NCBI RefSeq assembly: GCF_001426525.1
Contig: NZ_LMEW01000012.1
Span: forward strand, 270,332 to 334,331
DNA from: Massilia sp. Root133
Lineage (GTDB): Bacteria > Pseudomonadota > Gammaproteobacteria > Burkholderiales > Burkholderiaceae_D
Length of the DNA: 64,000 nucleotides
Reading direction: 5' to 3'
Shown piece after piece: positions 49,922-58,929 of the stretch. The notes under the pieces are model-generated. The model was not told the origin of the DNA. It saw only the letters and a program-made list of their open reading frames with translations, and made no database searches. How positions within the stretch are numbered: the first letter of the stretch is position 1; each line of letters opens with the position of its first letter. A program made the position numbers and the translations under genes.

Positions 49922-50368
49922 ATGTACAACAAATTCCTCGTGCTGGCCGCGGCCAGCCTGTTCACGTCGTCCGCCGCGTTCGCCCAGGTGACCGTCGGCG
50001 ACCCGTGGATCCGCGCCACCGTGCCGGCCCAGAAGACGGGCGGCGCCTTCATGCAGCTGCGTTCGCCCAAGGCCACGCGCCTCGTCGATGTGCAAAGCCC
50101 CGTCGCGGGCCGCGCCGAAGTCCACCAGATGGCCATGGAAGGCCAGACGATGCGCATGCAAAAGGTCGACGGCATCGACCTGCCGGCCGGCCAGAGCGTC
50201 AACCTGTCGTCCGGCGGCTACCACGTCATGCTGTTCGACCTGAAGCAGCAGCTCAAGGAAGGCCAGCAGGTACCGCTGACCTTGACTTTCGTCGGGGCGG
50301 ACAAGAAGCGCGAGAACGTCACCGTGCAGGTGCCGGTCAAACCGCTGACTTACACCGCTGCTCACTGA
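49922..50368 (+). CDS. PCuAC copper chaperone
   Basis: 148 aa from ATG 49922. A signal peptide ends AFA-Q. The mature domain is a small beta barrel of the PCu(A)C family. The copper site is exact: a His in EVHQM, ten residues, Met (TMRM), twenty-one residues, then HVM, i.e. H-X10-M-X21-H-X-M. It binds Cu(I) in the periplasm and hands it to cytochrome oxidase (CuA) or other targets. It lies between the DUF2946 gene and the YcnI-like gene (10 bp gap). Confidence 0.92.
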   Translation: MYNKFLVLAAASLFTSSAAFAQVTVGDPWIRATVPAQKTGGAFMQLRSPKATRLVDVQSPVAGRAEVHQMAMEGQTMRMQKVDGIDLPAGQSVNLSSGGYHVMLFDLKQQLKEGQQVPLTLTFVGADKKRENVTVQVPVKPLTYTAAH

Positions 50369-50378
50369 CGGAGGCCAC

Positions 50379-50819
50379 ATGAAAGCTCTCTGGATCGCTG
50401 CCTTGCTCGCGGCGCCGCTGGCGCACGCCCATATCACCGTCGCTCCGGCCACCGCGCCGGCGGGCGCCCATCAAACCCTCGTGTTCAAGGTCGGCCACGG
50501 CTGCGCCGGCAGCGCGACGACCGGCATCACGGTGCAGCTGCCGGAAGGCGTCACGGCGAAGCCGATGCCCAAGCCGGGCTGGATCATCACGCTGGCCCCG
50601 CGCGAGATCAACTGGCGCGGCGGCCCGCTGCCGGACGCGTACTACGACGAGTTCACGCTGCAGGCCAAACTCCCCGAGGCGCCGGGCCGCCTGGTGTTCA
50701 AGGTCGGCCAGCAGTGCGAGAAGGGCCGCGTGGACTGGGCCGACGTCGCCCCCGAATCGAAGACGCCCGCGCCGGTGCTGGAAGTGCTGCCCGCCGCGAT
50801 GCCGATGCACCATCACTGA
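50379..50819 (+). CDS. YcnI-like (DUF1775) copper-binding protein
   Basis: 146 aa. ATG 50379 follows GGAGG. The signal ends AHA and the mature protein starts HITVAPATAPAG, so a His would be the N-terminal residue as in YcnI/DUF1775 proteins, where a His-brace copper site is used. KPGWIITLAPREINWRGGPL holds conserved Trp residues. The C-terminus ends in MPMHHH, a second possible metal-binding tail. It works with PCuAC and the receptor next to it in copper uptake or delivery. Confidence 0.87.
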   Translation: MKALWIAALLAAPLAHAHITVAPATAPAGAHQTLVFKVGHGCAGSATTGITVQLPEGVTAKPMPKPGWIITLAPREINWRGGPLPDAYYDEFTLQAKLPEAPGRLVFKVGQQCEKGRVDWADVAPESKTPAPVLEVLPAAMPMHHH

Positions 50820-50826
50820 GGTGCCC

Positions 50827-53097
50827 ATGCGATTCCGACATCATCGCCTCGCGCTCGCCGCGCTGGCGTGCCTGGCGACGCACGTCCATGCGGACGACAC
50901 GCACCTGGAAACCGTGGTCGTCACGGGCGGCCGCCCCACGTCGCTGCCGGCGCAGATCCCGACGACGATCGAAGGCATCACGGGTGCCCAGGTCGAGGAC
51001 CGGATCAACGCGGTCGACAGCGAAGACGCGCTGAAATACCTGCCCAGCCTGAACGTGCGCAAGCGCTACACGGGCGACTACGACCACGCCGTGCTCGCGA
51101 GCCGCGCGTCCGGCACGGGCAACAGCGCGCGCTCGCTCGTGTACGCGGACGGTATCCTCCTGTCCAACCTGCTCGGCAACGGCGCCACGTACACGCCGCG
51201 CTGGGGCCTCGTCACGCCGGAAGAGATCGAGCGCGTCGACGTGCTCTATGGCCCGTTCGCGGCTGCGTATCCGGGCAATTCCGTCGGCGCCGTCGTCGAT
51301 TTCCAGACCCGCATGCCGGCGAAGCGCGAAGCTCACGTCAAGCTGTCCGGCCATTCGCAGGGCTTCAACCTTTTCCGCACGGATGACCGCTACGACGGCT
51401 GGCAGGGCAGCGCCTCGCTGGGCGACCGCAGCGGCGCGTGGTCGTACTGGATCGACGTGTCGCGCCTGGACAGCGATGCGCAGCCCATCGGGTTCGCCAA
51501 TAAGCTGCTGTCGGCCGGCGTGCCGGGCGGTGGAGGCATCCCGGTGACGGGCGCCGTGGCCGGCCGCAATCCGTCGAACAGGGACTGGTGGCTGATCGGC
51601 GCGACGAGCCAGACGCACACCGTGCAGGACCACGCGAAAGTCAAGCTCGCCTGGGACATCACGCCGCAGCTGCGCGCGAGCTACACGTTCGGCTGGTGGC
51701 GCAACGAGGCGAAGCGCGTGGCCGATTCGTATCTGCGCGATGCGGCGGGCAACCCGGTGTACACCGCAACCCGCGTCAACATCGATGGCCGCGCGTACGA
51801 CGTCCGCGCATCCGACTTCGCGCCCAGCCGCGCCACGCTGGAACACGCGATGCACGGGCTGTCGCTCAAGCGGCACAGCCGCGACGCGTTCGACTGGGAG
51901 ATCGCCGCCAGCCTGTACGACTACGCGCGCGACCTCGTGCGCACGCCGACCGTGCTCGTGCCCGACGCCGACACGAACGGCGCGGGCCAGGTCACGGACA
52001 TGCACGGCAGCGGCTGGAACACGCTGGCGCTGAAAGGCATCTGGCGGCCGGAGGACCACACGGTCGAATTCGGCCTGCAGTCGGACCACGCGAAGCTGCG
52101 CACGCGCGTGTTCGGCAGCGCGGGTGACTGGCTGCACGCGGGCGACGGCCGCCAGGTCTCGGTCTTCAACGGGAACACGTGGCTGGAAAGCTTGTATGCG
52201 CAGGACAACTGGCGCATCGGCGACGCGTGGCGTGCGACGGTCGGTGCCCGCTTCGAGCGGTGGCGCGCCTATGGGGGAGAATTGTCGAACGCCGTGCTGG
52301 CGGCGCCGCTGGGCTTCCCGTCACGCAGCGCGACGGCATGGTCGCCGAAGGCCGCGCTGGCGTGGCGCGTCAGTTCCGACTGGACCTTGAAGGCCTCGAC
52401 GGGTCGCGCCGTGCGCAATCCGACGGCGGCCGAGCTGTTCCAGGGTTCCATCGTCGACAATGCCATCGTCAACAGCAATCCGAACCTCAAGGCCGAGAAG
52501 TCGTGGACGAGCGAGCTGTCGGCCGAGACGCTGGACGACAAGGGCTCGCTGCGCGTCACGCTGTTCCGCGAAACGACGCGCGACGCGCTGTATTCGCAGC
52601 CGTTGCTCGTCGCCGGCGGCACGACGGTGAACACGGTGCAGAACGTGGGCCGCATCCGCACGAACGGCCTCGAAATCGCGGCGCAGGCGGACGACGTCGG
52701 CGTGAAGGGACTCGACCTGACGGGCAGCGTCACGTTTGCCGACTCCATCATCACGGAGAACGCGGGCTTCCCGGCCAGCGTGGGCAAGTGGCAGCCCCGC
52801 GTGCCGCGCTGGCGCGCGACGATGCTGGCGACGTGGAAGGCGAACGACCACTGGACCGCGACGCTGGGGGGGCGCTACAGCGGCCGCCAGTACGGGACGC
52901 TGGACAACAGCGACCCGAACGGCGAGGCGTACATGGGGGTGTCGGATTATCTCGTGTTCGATGCGCGGGTGCGCTACCGGTTCGACCGCCACTGGAGCGC
53001 GGCGGTCGGTGTGGACAACCTCAACGACCGCACCTACTGGGCGTTTCACCCGTACACGCAGCGGACCGTCGTGGCCGAGGTGCGGTGGGATCTGTGA
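50827..53097 (+). CDS. TonB-dependent receptor, probably for copper
   Basis: 756 aa from ATG 50827; GTG 50821 would add two residues. The signal ends HVHA-D. A TonB-box-like ETVVVTGG precedes a plug with SEDALKYLPSLNVRKRYTGD and YGPFAAAYPGNSVGAVVDFQ. The barrel ends with HPYTQRTVVAEVRWDL. The copper assignment is from context (DUF2946, PCuAC and YcnI upstream, 7 bp gap), as in OprC-type systems; a few His and Met clusters in the barrel would fit. The stop is directly next to the convergent DUF2807 stop. Confidence 0.82.
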   Translation: MRFRHHRLALAALACLATHVHADDTHLETVVVTGGRPTSLPAQIPTTIEGITGAQVEDRINAVDSEDALKYLPSLNVRKRYTGDYDHAVLASRASGTGNSARSLVYADGILLSNLLGNGATYTPRWGLVTPEEIERVDVLYGPFAAAYPGNSVGAVVDFQTRMPAKREAHVKLSGHSQGFNLFRTDDRYDGWQGSASLGDRSGAWSYWIDVSRLDSDAQPIGFANKLLSAGVPGGGGIPVTGAVAGRNPSNRDWWLIGATSQTHTVQDHAKVKLAWDITPQLRASYTFGWWRNEAKRVADSYLRDAAGNPVYTATRVNIDGRAYDVRASDFAPSRATLEHAMHGLSLKRHSRDAFDWEIAASLYDYARDLVRTPTVLVPDADTNGAGQVTDMHGSGWNTLALKGIWRPEDHTVEFGLQSDHAKLRTRVFGSAGDWLHAGDGRQVSVFNGNTWLESLYAQDNWRIGDAWRATVGARFERWRAYGGELSNAVLAAPLGFPSRSATAWSPKAALAWRVSSDWTLKASTGRAVRNPTAAELFQGSIVDNAIVNSNPNLKAEKSWTSELSAETLDDKGSLRVTLFRETTRDALYSQPLLVAGGTTVNTVQNVGRIRTNGLEIAAQADDVGVKGLDLTGSVTFADSIITENAGFPASVGKWQPRVPRWRATMLATWKANDHWTATLGGRYSGRQYGTLDNSDPNGEAYMGVSDYLVFDARVRYRFDRHWSAAVGVDNLNDRTYWAFHPYTQRTVVAEVRWDL

Positions 53098-53868
53098 TCA
53101 ACGGGGAGAGGCGCCCAGGCGCTTCACGTTGCCCGAGCCGACCACCGAGCGGGTGACCTGCGGGTCGCCGTAGTAATTGACGTCGCCGGAACCGGCCACG
53201 GTCAGGCTCAGGCTGTCGCGCACCCACAAGGTCGCGTCGCCGGAGCCGGCCACGGTGACGCTGGCGTTCTCGGTCCGCACGTGGCCCAGGTCGACGGTGC
53301 CCGAGCCGCCGATCGAGATCGACGTGCTGCGCGCCGTGCCGTCCAGCGCCTGCAGGTTGCCGCTGCCGCCGAGGGCGACGTTGACGGATTCGCCTTCCAG
53401 CTTGCGGACCTTGATGGAACCGGAGCCGCCCACGTCGAAGCGCACGCGGCTGCCGCGCACGACGTCCGCATCGATATTGCCGGAGCCGCCCAGCGCGAGA
53501 CGGTCGATGTCGCGCGCCTGCACGACGACTTTCAGGTTACGGGTGCGCAGGTTCGCGTTGCGCTTGGCGCGGATCTTCAAGGTGCCGTCTTCGACGACGG
53601 TTTCGATCAGCGGCAGCAGGTTGTCGTCCGCCTCCACCGTCACGCCTTCGCGGCTGCTGCCGCTCTTGATCTCGACGTTGCCCGGCAGGGACATCGCGAG
53701 ACCGCTGAAGTGGGCGACTTCGCGTGCCTGGCTTTGCACGCGGCCGCTGCCCTGCACCTGTTCGCTCCTGCTCCAGGGCCAATCGCCCGCTTCGGCCTGT
53801 GGGGCGAGGGCGATGCAGGCGAGGGCGCAGGCGGCGAGGAGGAAACGGCGGGTTTGATGGTGGGTCAT
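53098..53868 (-). CDS. DUF2807 (GIN domain) secreted protein
   Basis: 256 aa from ATG 53868, which follows AGGGAGA. A signal ends PQAEA-G. The domain is a beta-helix-like fold made of repeated GSGN/GSGS turns (LALGGSGNIDADVV, VGGSGSIKVRKLEG, VAGSGDATLWVRD, VAGSGDVNYYGD), typical of DUF2807. A cysteine-free mature part and a Trp-rich start (GDWPWSRSE) are noted. Function is unknown; often found with anti-sigma or membrane-stress genes. It is convergent with the copper receptor with no gap. Confidence 0.8.
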   Translation of the reverse strand: MTHHQTRRFLLAACALACIALAPQAEAGDWPWSRSEQVQGSGRVQSQAREVAHFSGLAMSLPGNVEIKSGSSREGVTVEADDNLLPLIETVVEDGTLKIRAKRNANLRTRNLKVVVQARDIDRLALGGSGNIDADVVRGSRVRFDVGGSGSIKVRKLEGESVNVALGGSGNLQALDGTARSTSISIGGSGTVDLGHVRTENASVTVAGSGDATLWVRDSLSLTVAGSGDVNYYGDPQVTRSVVGSGNVKRLGASPR

Positions 53869-54008
53869 GGTGGTCTCCCTGATGTGCATGGATGGTGTCG
53901 ATGTGCACATCGTATGCGGGAGGCGGCGGGCGGGGTACCGGTTTGCGACAAAACGCATGAAAGCCGGACCGGAATGCACGCAGGCGGGGTGAAACGCGCA
54001 ATAAATAC

Positions 54009-54034
54009 GTCGTCCCCGCGGAGGCGGGGACGAC
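54009..54034. repeat. REP-like palindrome between genes
   Basis: GTCGTCCCCGC (54009-54019), GGAG, GCGGGGACGAC (54024-54034): a perfect 11-bp inverted repeat with a 4-nt loop. It lies downstream of the GH3 stop and could end its transcript, but there is no clear T-run. Its GTCGTCCCCG arm also occurs near 31212-31221 without a partner. Confidence 0.65.
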
Positions 54035-54059
54035 TGTGCTTAAGTAGCGGGTCAGACGA

Positions 54060-56657
54060 TTACTTCGGTAGACCAAATGCCGTTCCGGTCACCGTCAGCG
54101 CCGCCTTGACCGTCTGCGCATGCCCCGGCTGCCCGCCGCCCAGGTACACGGTGTACGCCCCCGGCACGACCTTGCGCGCGCCGGCCGCGTCGACTTGCGA
54201 CAGGGCGCGGGCATCCAGCGCCAGCGTGACGCGCTGGCGTTCCCCGGCCTTCAGGTGGATGCGGCGGAAGCCCGCGAGGGTCGGGTTGGCGGCGTCGCCC
54301 GGCTTGGCCACGTACAGCTGGACGACCTCGTCGCCGTCGCGCTTGCCCGTGTTGGCCACCTCGACGTCCACGTTCACCGGGCTGCCCGCCGCGACGGACG
54401 GCGCCGACAGCGCCGGCGTCCCGTAGCGGAACGTCGTGTACGACAGGCCGTGGCCGAACGGGTACAGCACGTCGCCCTTGAAATAGCGGTAGGTGCGGCC
54501 GTCCATGCGGTAGTCGGTGAAGGCCGGCAGGCCGTCCACGCCGCGGTAGAACGTGACGGGCAGGCGGCCCGCCGGGCTGTAGTCGCCCGCGATCAGGCCG
54601 GCGACCGCGTGCCCCCCTTCGCCGCCCGGATACCAGGCCTGGACGATGGCCGGCACGTGCTTGTCGGCCCAGTTGACGGACAGCGCGCTGCCGCTCATCA
54701 GCACGAGCACGGTCGGCTTGCCGGTGCCGACGACTTGTTCCAGCAGGCGCTCCTGCGGCGCGGGCAGGTCGAGGCTCGTGCGGTCGCCGCCCGCGAAGCC
54801 GGGCACCTGCAGCTTCAGTTCCTCGCCTTCCAGGTTGGCGGACAGGCCGGCCACGAACACGACGAGGTCCGCGCGGCGCGCCAGGTCGACGGCTTCGCGG
54901 CTGGCGTCGATGGGCGTGCTCCATACGAGTTTCTGGTCGCCGCGCGCGCCGCGCTGCACGGCCTCGATCCGGATCGGATAGGTTTTACCCGCCTGCAGCT
55001 TCGCCTTGCCCGCTTCGATCGACGGCGAGTCGGTGACGTCCCACGCATCCACGATCTGCTTGCCGTCGACCCAGATGCGGTAGCCGGCATTGCTCAGGTA
55101 GCGCAGGCTGTAATCGCCCGTGCGCGGCGCCTTCAGGTAGCCGCTCCAGCGCGCGGACGCATTGTGGCCGCCTTCCTGCCACGCGGCGCGGGCGTTCTTT
55201 TCGACGGCGCCCCGCGCGGTGCCCGCCAGGTCCGGTCCCTCGAAATGCTCGGCCTTCAGGCCCGGCGTGCGGCACGCGGCGTCGACGCACAGGTTCGCGT
55301 CCGGCACGGGCGGTTCCGCCGGTCCGACGAGGCCCGTGCCCGGCGCATACACCACCTTCGCATCGGGGAAGCGGGCGCGGATGCCGGCCAGCACCGTCAC
55401 CGGATGCGACGGCTGGCCGTTGTAGTTGCCGACCAGCGCATCCTCGCTGTCCGCGTTCGGGCCGATGACGGCGATGGTCTTCGGCGTCTTCTTCAACGGC
55501 AGCAGGCCGTCGTTCTTCAGCAGCACCATCGCCTCTTGCGCCGTCTTCAGCGCGACGGCGCGGTGGGCCGGGGTGTCGTTGTCGGTCGGCTTGATGGCGG
55601 CGTACGCCTGCGGCGGGTTCGCATCGAGCAAGCCCAGGCGGATGCGGTATTCGAACAGGCGCACGAGCGCGCGGTCGACGACGGCTTCCTTCAATTCTCC
55701 CTGGCGCACGGCGTTGACGATGGGGCCGGCCTCGGTCGTCATCTTGTTGCGGTAGTCGCCGCAGATCAGGTCCATGCCCGCGCTGAACGACGCGGCCACG
55801 GCCTGCTCGGGCGTCTTCGTGTAGTGCAGGCTGTCGTCGCGGTAGATGTTGGCGGCCGCGCCGCAGTCCGACACGACGAAGCCCTTGAAGCCCCAGGCGC
55901 GGCGCAGGTGCTGCTCCATCAGGTCGTCGCTGGCGCACGCGGGGATGCCGTTGACGGCGTTGTACGCGCACATGACGGACGCGACCTTGCCCTCCGTGAC
56001 GGTGGCGCGGAACGCCGGCAAATACGTGTCCTCGAGGTCGTGCGGGGACGGGTGGACGTCTTCGCGGTGGCGGTTCGATTCCGGCCCGCTGTGCACGGCG
56101 AAGTGCTTGGCGGTGGCGATCGTCTTGAACGATTGCGCGTCGTCGCCCTGCAGGCCGTGGATGAAGTTGATGGCGATGCGCGACGTCAGGTACGGGTCTT
56201 CGCCATAGGTCTCCTGGCCGCGGCCCCAGCGCGGGTCGCGGAAGATGTTGATGTTGGGCGACCACACGGTGAGGCCGCGGTACCAGTCTGTGCCGCCGTC
56301 CGGCGCGCGCGTGGCAAGGTATTTCGCGCGGAATTCGGTCGCGATGACGTCGCCCACGTCGTGCATCAGCCCCTCGTCCCACGTCGCGGCCATGCCGACG
56401 GCCTGCGGGAACACGGTCGCGTAGCCGGCGCGCGCGACGCCGTGCAGGCCCTCGTTCCACCAGTTGTATTTCGGGATTTTCAGCCGCGGGATCGCGGGGG
56501 CGTCGTTGCCCAGCTGTGCCGCTTTTTCCTCAAGCGTCATCTTGGCGACGAGGCTGGCGGCGCGGGCCGCGGGATCCTGCTGGGCCAGTGCGGGTGCCGT
56601 GGTGAGCAGGGCAGCCAGCGCCAGCGGCGCGAGCGCGAACGGGATGTGGCGAGTCAT
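54060..56657 (-). CDS. GH3 beta-glucosidase with PA14 insert
   Basis: 865 aa. ATG 56657 follows ACAGGAGA. A signal peptide ends ALA-Q. The first domain is a GH3 barrel with DPRWGRGQETYGEDPYLTSR and the nucleophile Asp in FKGFVVSDCGAAANI (about D264). The second is an alpha/beta sandwich (AIVQAWYPGGEGGHAVAGLI) split by a PA14 domain (about 470-610, with HNASARWSGYLKAPRTGDYS). A fibronectin-III-like C-terminus (VANTGKRDGDEVVQLYVAKP) closes it. It should hydrolyse beta-glucosides or xylosides outside the cytoplasm. It lies 15 kb from the GH28/43 locus and probably has its own control. Confidence 0.92.
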   Translation of the reverse strand: MTRHIPFALAPLALAALLTTAPALAQQDPAARAASLVAKMTLEEKAAQLGNDAPAIPRLKIPKYNWWNEGLHGVARAGYATVFPQAVGMAATWDEGLMHDVGDVIATEFRAKYLATRAPDGGTDWYRGLTVWSPNINIFRDPRWGRGQETYGEDPYLTSRIAINFIHGLQGDDAQSFKTIATAKHFAVHSGPESNRHREDVHPSPHDLEDTYLPAFRATVTEGKVASVMCAYNAVNGIPACASDDLMEQHLRRAWGFKGFVVSDCGAAANIYRDDSLHYTKTPEQAVAASFSAGMDLICGDYRNKMTTEAGPIVNAVRQGELKEAVVDRALVRLFEYRIRLGLLDANPPQAYAAIKPTDNDTPAHRAVALKTAQEAMVLLKNDGLLPLKKTPKTIAVIGPNADSEDALVGNYNGQPSHPVTVLAGIRARFPDAKVVYAPGTGLVGPAEPPVPDANLCVDAACRTPGLKAEHFEGPDLAGTARGAVEKNARAAWQEGGHNASARWSGYLKAPRTGDYSLRYLSNAGYRIWVDGKQIVDAWDVTDSPSIEAGKAKLQAGKTYPIRIEAVQRGARGDQKLVWSTPIDASREAVDLARRADLVVFVAGLSANLEGEELKLQVPGFAGGDRTSLDLPAPQERLLEQVVGTGKPTVLVLMSGSALSVNWADKHVPAIVQAWYPGGEGGHAVAGLIAGDYSPAGRLPVTFYRGVDGLPAFTDYRMDGRTYRYFKGDVLYPFGHGLSYTTFRYGTPALSAPSVAAGSPVNVDVEVANTGKRDGDEVVQLYVAKPGDAANPTLAGFRRIHLKAGERQRVTLALDARALSQVDAAGARKVVPGAYTVYLGGGQPGHAQTVKAALTVTGTAFGLPK

Positions 56658-56687
56658 CGTAGTCTCCTGTTATAAGTTTTCGAAGAT

Positions 56688-56761
56688 GCTAACACGAAAA
56701 TGTCGTGCGCTAACAATCGAAACGATGTGGCGGCCAGGGCACGCTCGAAGCTTGGTGTTAG
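56688..56761. promoter_or_regulatory. Direct repeats GCTAACA in a divergent promoter region
   Basis: GCTAACA at 56688-56694 and again at 56709-56715 are 21 bp apart (two helical turns). The inverted form TGTTAG is at 56756-56761. They lie between the GH3 start and the PilT-like gene. Such spacing suits a dimeric repressor or activator acting on GH3. No regulator for it is identified. Confidence 0.4.
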
Positions 56762-56804
56762 AAAAAATATCTTTCCAGTTGGAATTTTGACAGGATGCCG
56801 GTTT

Positions 56805-56810
56805 TATAAT
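56805..56810 (+). promoter_or_regulatory. Candidate -10 box of the PilT-like gene
   Basis: A perfect TATAAT lies about 40 bp before ATG 56850. The only TTGACA (56787-56792) is 12 bp upstream of it, too close for a standard promoter, so an activator-dependent start is possible. Confidence 0.35.
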
Positions 56811-56849
56811 GAATGGATCGCTCATCCGAGCCCGTTTGCCATTCGACGC

Positions 56850-57974
56850 ATGATGGAATACCACCAGTCCTCGCAGATTCCCACCCTGTCGTATATCGAA
56901 AACGAAGACCATCCGGTGTTCGGCACCCTGGTCGAGCAGATATTGCACCTGCTGAATTCGAAGCTGGTGTTTTCGGACATCATCATCCACCAGAACAGTC
57001 CGTTGATGCTGCGCCAGCCGAAGGGCCTCGTCGCGGTGACGGACTCGCCCATCACGAAGGAAGAGCTGGAAGAGTTCTTCGACGTCATCGAGCCGAACTG
57101 GGCCGAGCGTATCGCCGACCGCGCCTTCGACCGCTCGATCGACCTGCACACGGCGCGCATCCGCGCCAACTGCTTCAGCTTCCAGGGCAAGAAGCGCCTG
57201 GGCTGCGTGATCCGCCGCTTCCCGAAGGAACCGCTGGCGCTGGACACGCTCGGCCTGCACGCCGACGAGCGCGAATTCGCGCGCCTGACCAGTGGCCTCG
57301 TGCTGATCATCGGCGACACGTGCCAGGGCAAGTCGACGACGATCGCGTCCATGCTCGACGAGATCAACAAGCAGCGCTCGGGCCACATCATCACCATCGA
57401 GGATCCGGTCGAGACCCTGATCCCGCAGCGCAAATGCATCATCACGCAGCGCGAGGTGGGTGTCGACGGCGACGTCGAAAGCTATTACCTCGGCGCGCTG
57501 GACGCGCTGCGCGAGCGTCCGGACGTGATCGTCATCGGCGAGATCCGCGATGCGCAGACCGCGCAGGAAGCGCTGGCGCTGGCCGAATCCGGCCCGCTCG
57601 TGCTGGCGACCTTGCACGCGCGCTCGACGGAACTGGGCCTGCAAAAGATGCTGCGCCTGCTGGGCAATTCGGAAGCGCAAAACCAGGCCCTCGCGCACGC
57701 GCTGCGCGGCGTGCTGTGCCAGGCGCTGCTGCCGTCGAAGCAGGGCAACCGCTACCACCTGGCCACGGAATGCCTGACCATCAATCCGGCCGTTGCCGCG
57801 ATGATCGAGGAGGGCGACCTGGGCGCCATCCGCGCGCACATGAACGCGGGACGCGGACCCGGCTGCCACACGATGAACAGTGTGCTGGAAGCGCTGCTGG
57901 CCGCACACGTGGTCGGCGTGGACGAGGCGCGCGCGGCGACCACGGACCGGATCGGGTTTGCGGAGATGGTGTGA
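56850..57974 (+). CDS. PilT/PilU-like type IV pilus retraction ATPase, orphan
   Basis: 374 aa from ATG 56850 (or the adjacent ATG 56853); no Shine-Dalgarno is clear. A PAS-like N-terminal domain (about 20-120) precedes the ATPase. Walker A is GDTCQGKS (155-162), unusual compared with GPTGSGKS in PilT. The Asp box is TIEDPVE, the Walker B VIVIGEIRD, and the His box ATLHARST. The fold and size fit PilT/PilU, which power pilus retraction as hexamers. No other pil gene is near. It is likely a PilU-type paralogue with a divergent nucleotide site. Confidence 0.82.
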   Translation: MMEYHQSSQIPTLSYIENEDHPVFGTLVEQILHLLNSKLVFSDIIIHQNSPLMLRQPKGLVAVTDSPITKEELEEFFDVIEPNWAERIADRAFDRSIDLHTARIRANCFSFQGKKRLGCVIRRFPKEPLALDTLGLHADEREFARLTSGLVLIIGDTCQGKSTTIASMLDEINKQRSGHIITIEDPVETLIPQRKCIITQREVGVDGDVESYYLGALDALRERPDVIVIGEIRDAQTAQEALALAESGPLVLATLHARSTELGLQKMLRLLGNSEAQNQALAHALRGVLCQALLPSKQGNRYHLATECLTINPAVAAMIEEGDLGAIRAHMNAGRGPGCHTMNSVLEALLAAHVVGVDEARAATTDRIGFAEMV

Positions 57975-57980
57975 CGGGCG

Positions 57981-58829
57981 TCAGCCCACGATGTGTTCCT
58001 TGATGAGTGCGGCCATGCGCTTGCAGGCCATGGAGGGCGTCGCCGCGCCGCTGTACAGCGCGAGCCGGATGGCGGGCAGCGCCGGCAAGCCATCGAGCAC
58101 GTGTACGTCGCCCGGCAATCCCAGGCTGGTCCGCACGGTCACGCCGAGCCCCGCCGCGACCGCCGCCCAGATGCCCGCCAGGCTGGCGCTCGTGTAGACG
58201 ATGCGCCAGGGGATGCCGGCCCGGTCGAGCGCGTCGGTCGCCGCCTTGCGCATCAGGCAGGGCGCCTGCAGCGCGACGAGGCGCACCGGTTCGCGGGCAG
58301 GGTTTTGTGTCGCCGACCCGATCCAGCGCATGGGATAGTCGCCCAGCAAATCCACGTATGGCAGGTCCACGCCGGTGTGCCACGCGAGCGCGAGGTCGAT
58401 CTTCCCGGCCTGCAGTTGCGCGATGAGTTCGCTGTTGCGGGCGATGACGGCTTCGATCTGCAAGTCCGGATGGCTGCGCATGAAGCGGCCGAGGACATTC
58501 GACAGCAGGCGTTCGCCGAAATCTTCCTGCAGGCCCAGCCTGACTGTGCCTTCGAGCTCCAGACCGGCCAGCGCCGTGCGCGCCTCGTCGTTCAGGTCGA
58601 GAATGCGGCGCGCATAACCGAGCAGTGTTTCACCGGCCGCCGTGAGTTCCAGGCCGCGCCCGGATTTGCGCAGCAGGTCCGTGCCGGCCTGTCCTTCCAG
58701 CTTCTTCATCTGCATGCTGATGGCCGACGTCGACCGTCCGAGCCGGTCGGCCGCCTTCGCGAAGCTCCCGAGATCCACACCTTCGCAAAAGCTGCGCAGC
58801 GCGTCCATGTCGAAATTCGTGCGTCCCAT
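57981..58829 (-). CDS. LysR-family regulator
   Basis: 282 aa from ATG 58829; GGGAC lies upstream. The winged helix (DMDALRSFCEGVDLGSFAKA, then STSAISMQMKKLEGQAGTDL) and the LysR substrate-binding domain (GLQEDFGERLLSNVLGRFMR, APCLMRKAATDALDRAG, SLAGIWAAVAAGLGVTVRTS) are clear. It is divergent from the CMD-tautomerase-DUF4865 operon with 100 bp between starts, so it most likely controls it. A TGAAGTG-T-CACTTCA palindrome lies in the gap. Confidence 0.9.
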   Translation of the reverse strand: MGRTNFDMDALRSFCEGVDLGSFAKAADRLGRSTSAISMQMKKLEGQAGTDLLRKSGRGLELTAAGETLLGYARRILDLNDEARTALAGLELEGTVRLGLQEDFGERLLSNVLGRFMRSHPDLQIEAVIARNSELIAQLQAGKIDLALAWHTGVDLPYVDLLGDYPMRWIGSATQNPAREPVRLVALQAPCLMRKAATDALDRAGIPWRIVYTSASLAGIWAAVAAGLGVTVRTSLGLPGDVHVLDGLPALPAIRLALYSGAATPSMACKRMAALIKEHIVG

Positions 58830-58845
58830 GATCGTCCCGTTTTGG

Positions 58846-58860
58846 TGAAGTGTCACTTCA
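58846..58860. promoter_or_regulatory. Candidate LysR operator
   Basis: TGAAGTG (58846-58852), T, CACTTCA (58854-58860): a 7-bp inverted repeat in the divergent intergenic region, 17 bp upstream of the LysR start. Its position fits an autoregulatory LysR site. Confidence 0.5.
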
Positions 58861-58929
58861 AATATATTCGATTTTCGAAATTATCGTGCGCTTCTATCAT
58901 GGCCTGGTCAACCAAAAAAGGAGCAAACG

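Noticed and set aside
56787..56810. TTGACA and TATAAT before the PilT-like gene as a standard promoter
   Set aside because: The spacer is only 12 bp, too short for sigma-70; only the -10 box is kept as a low-confidence call.
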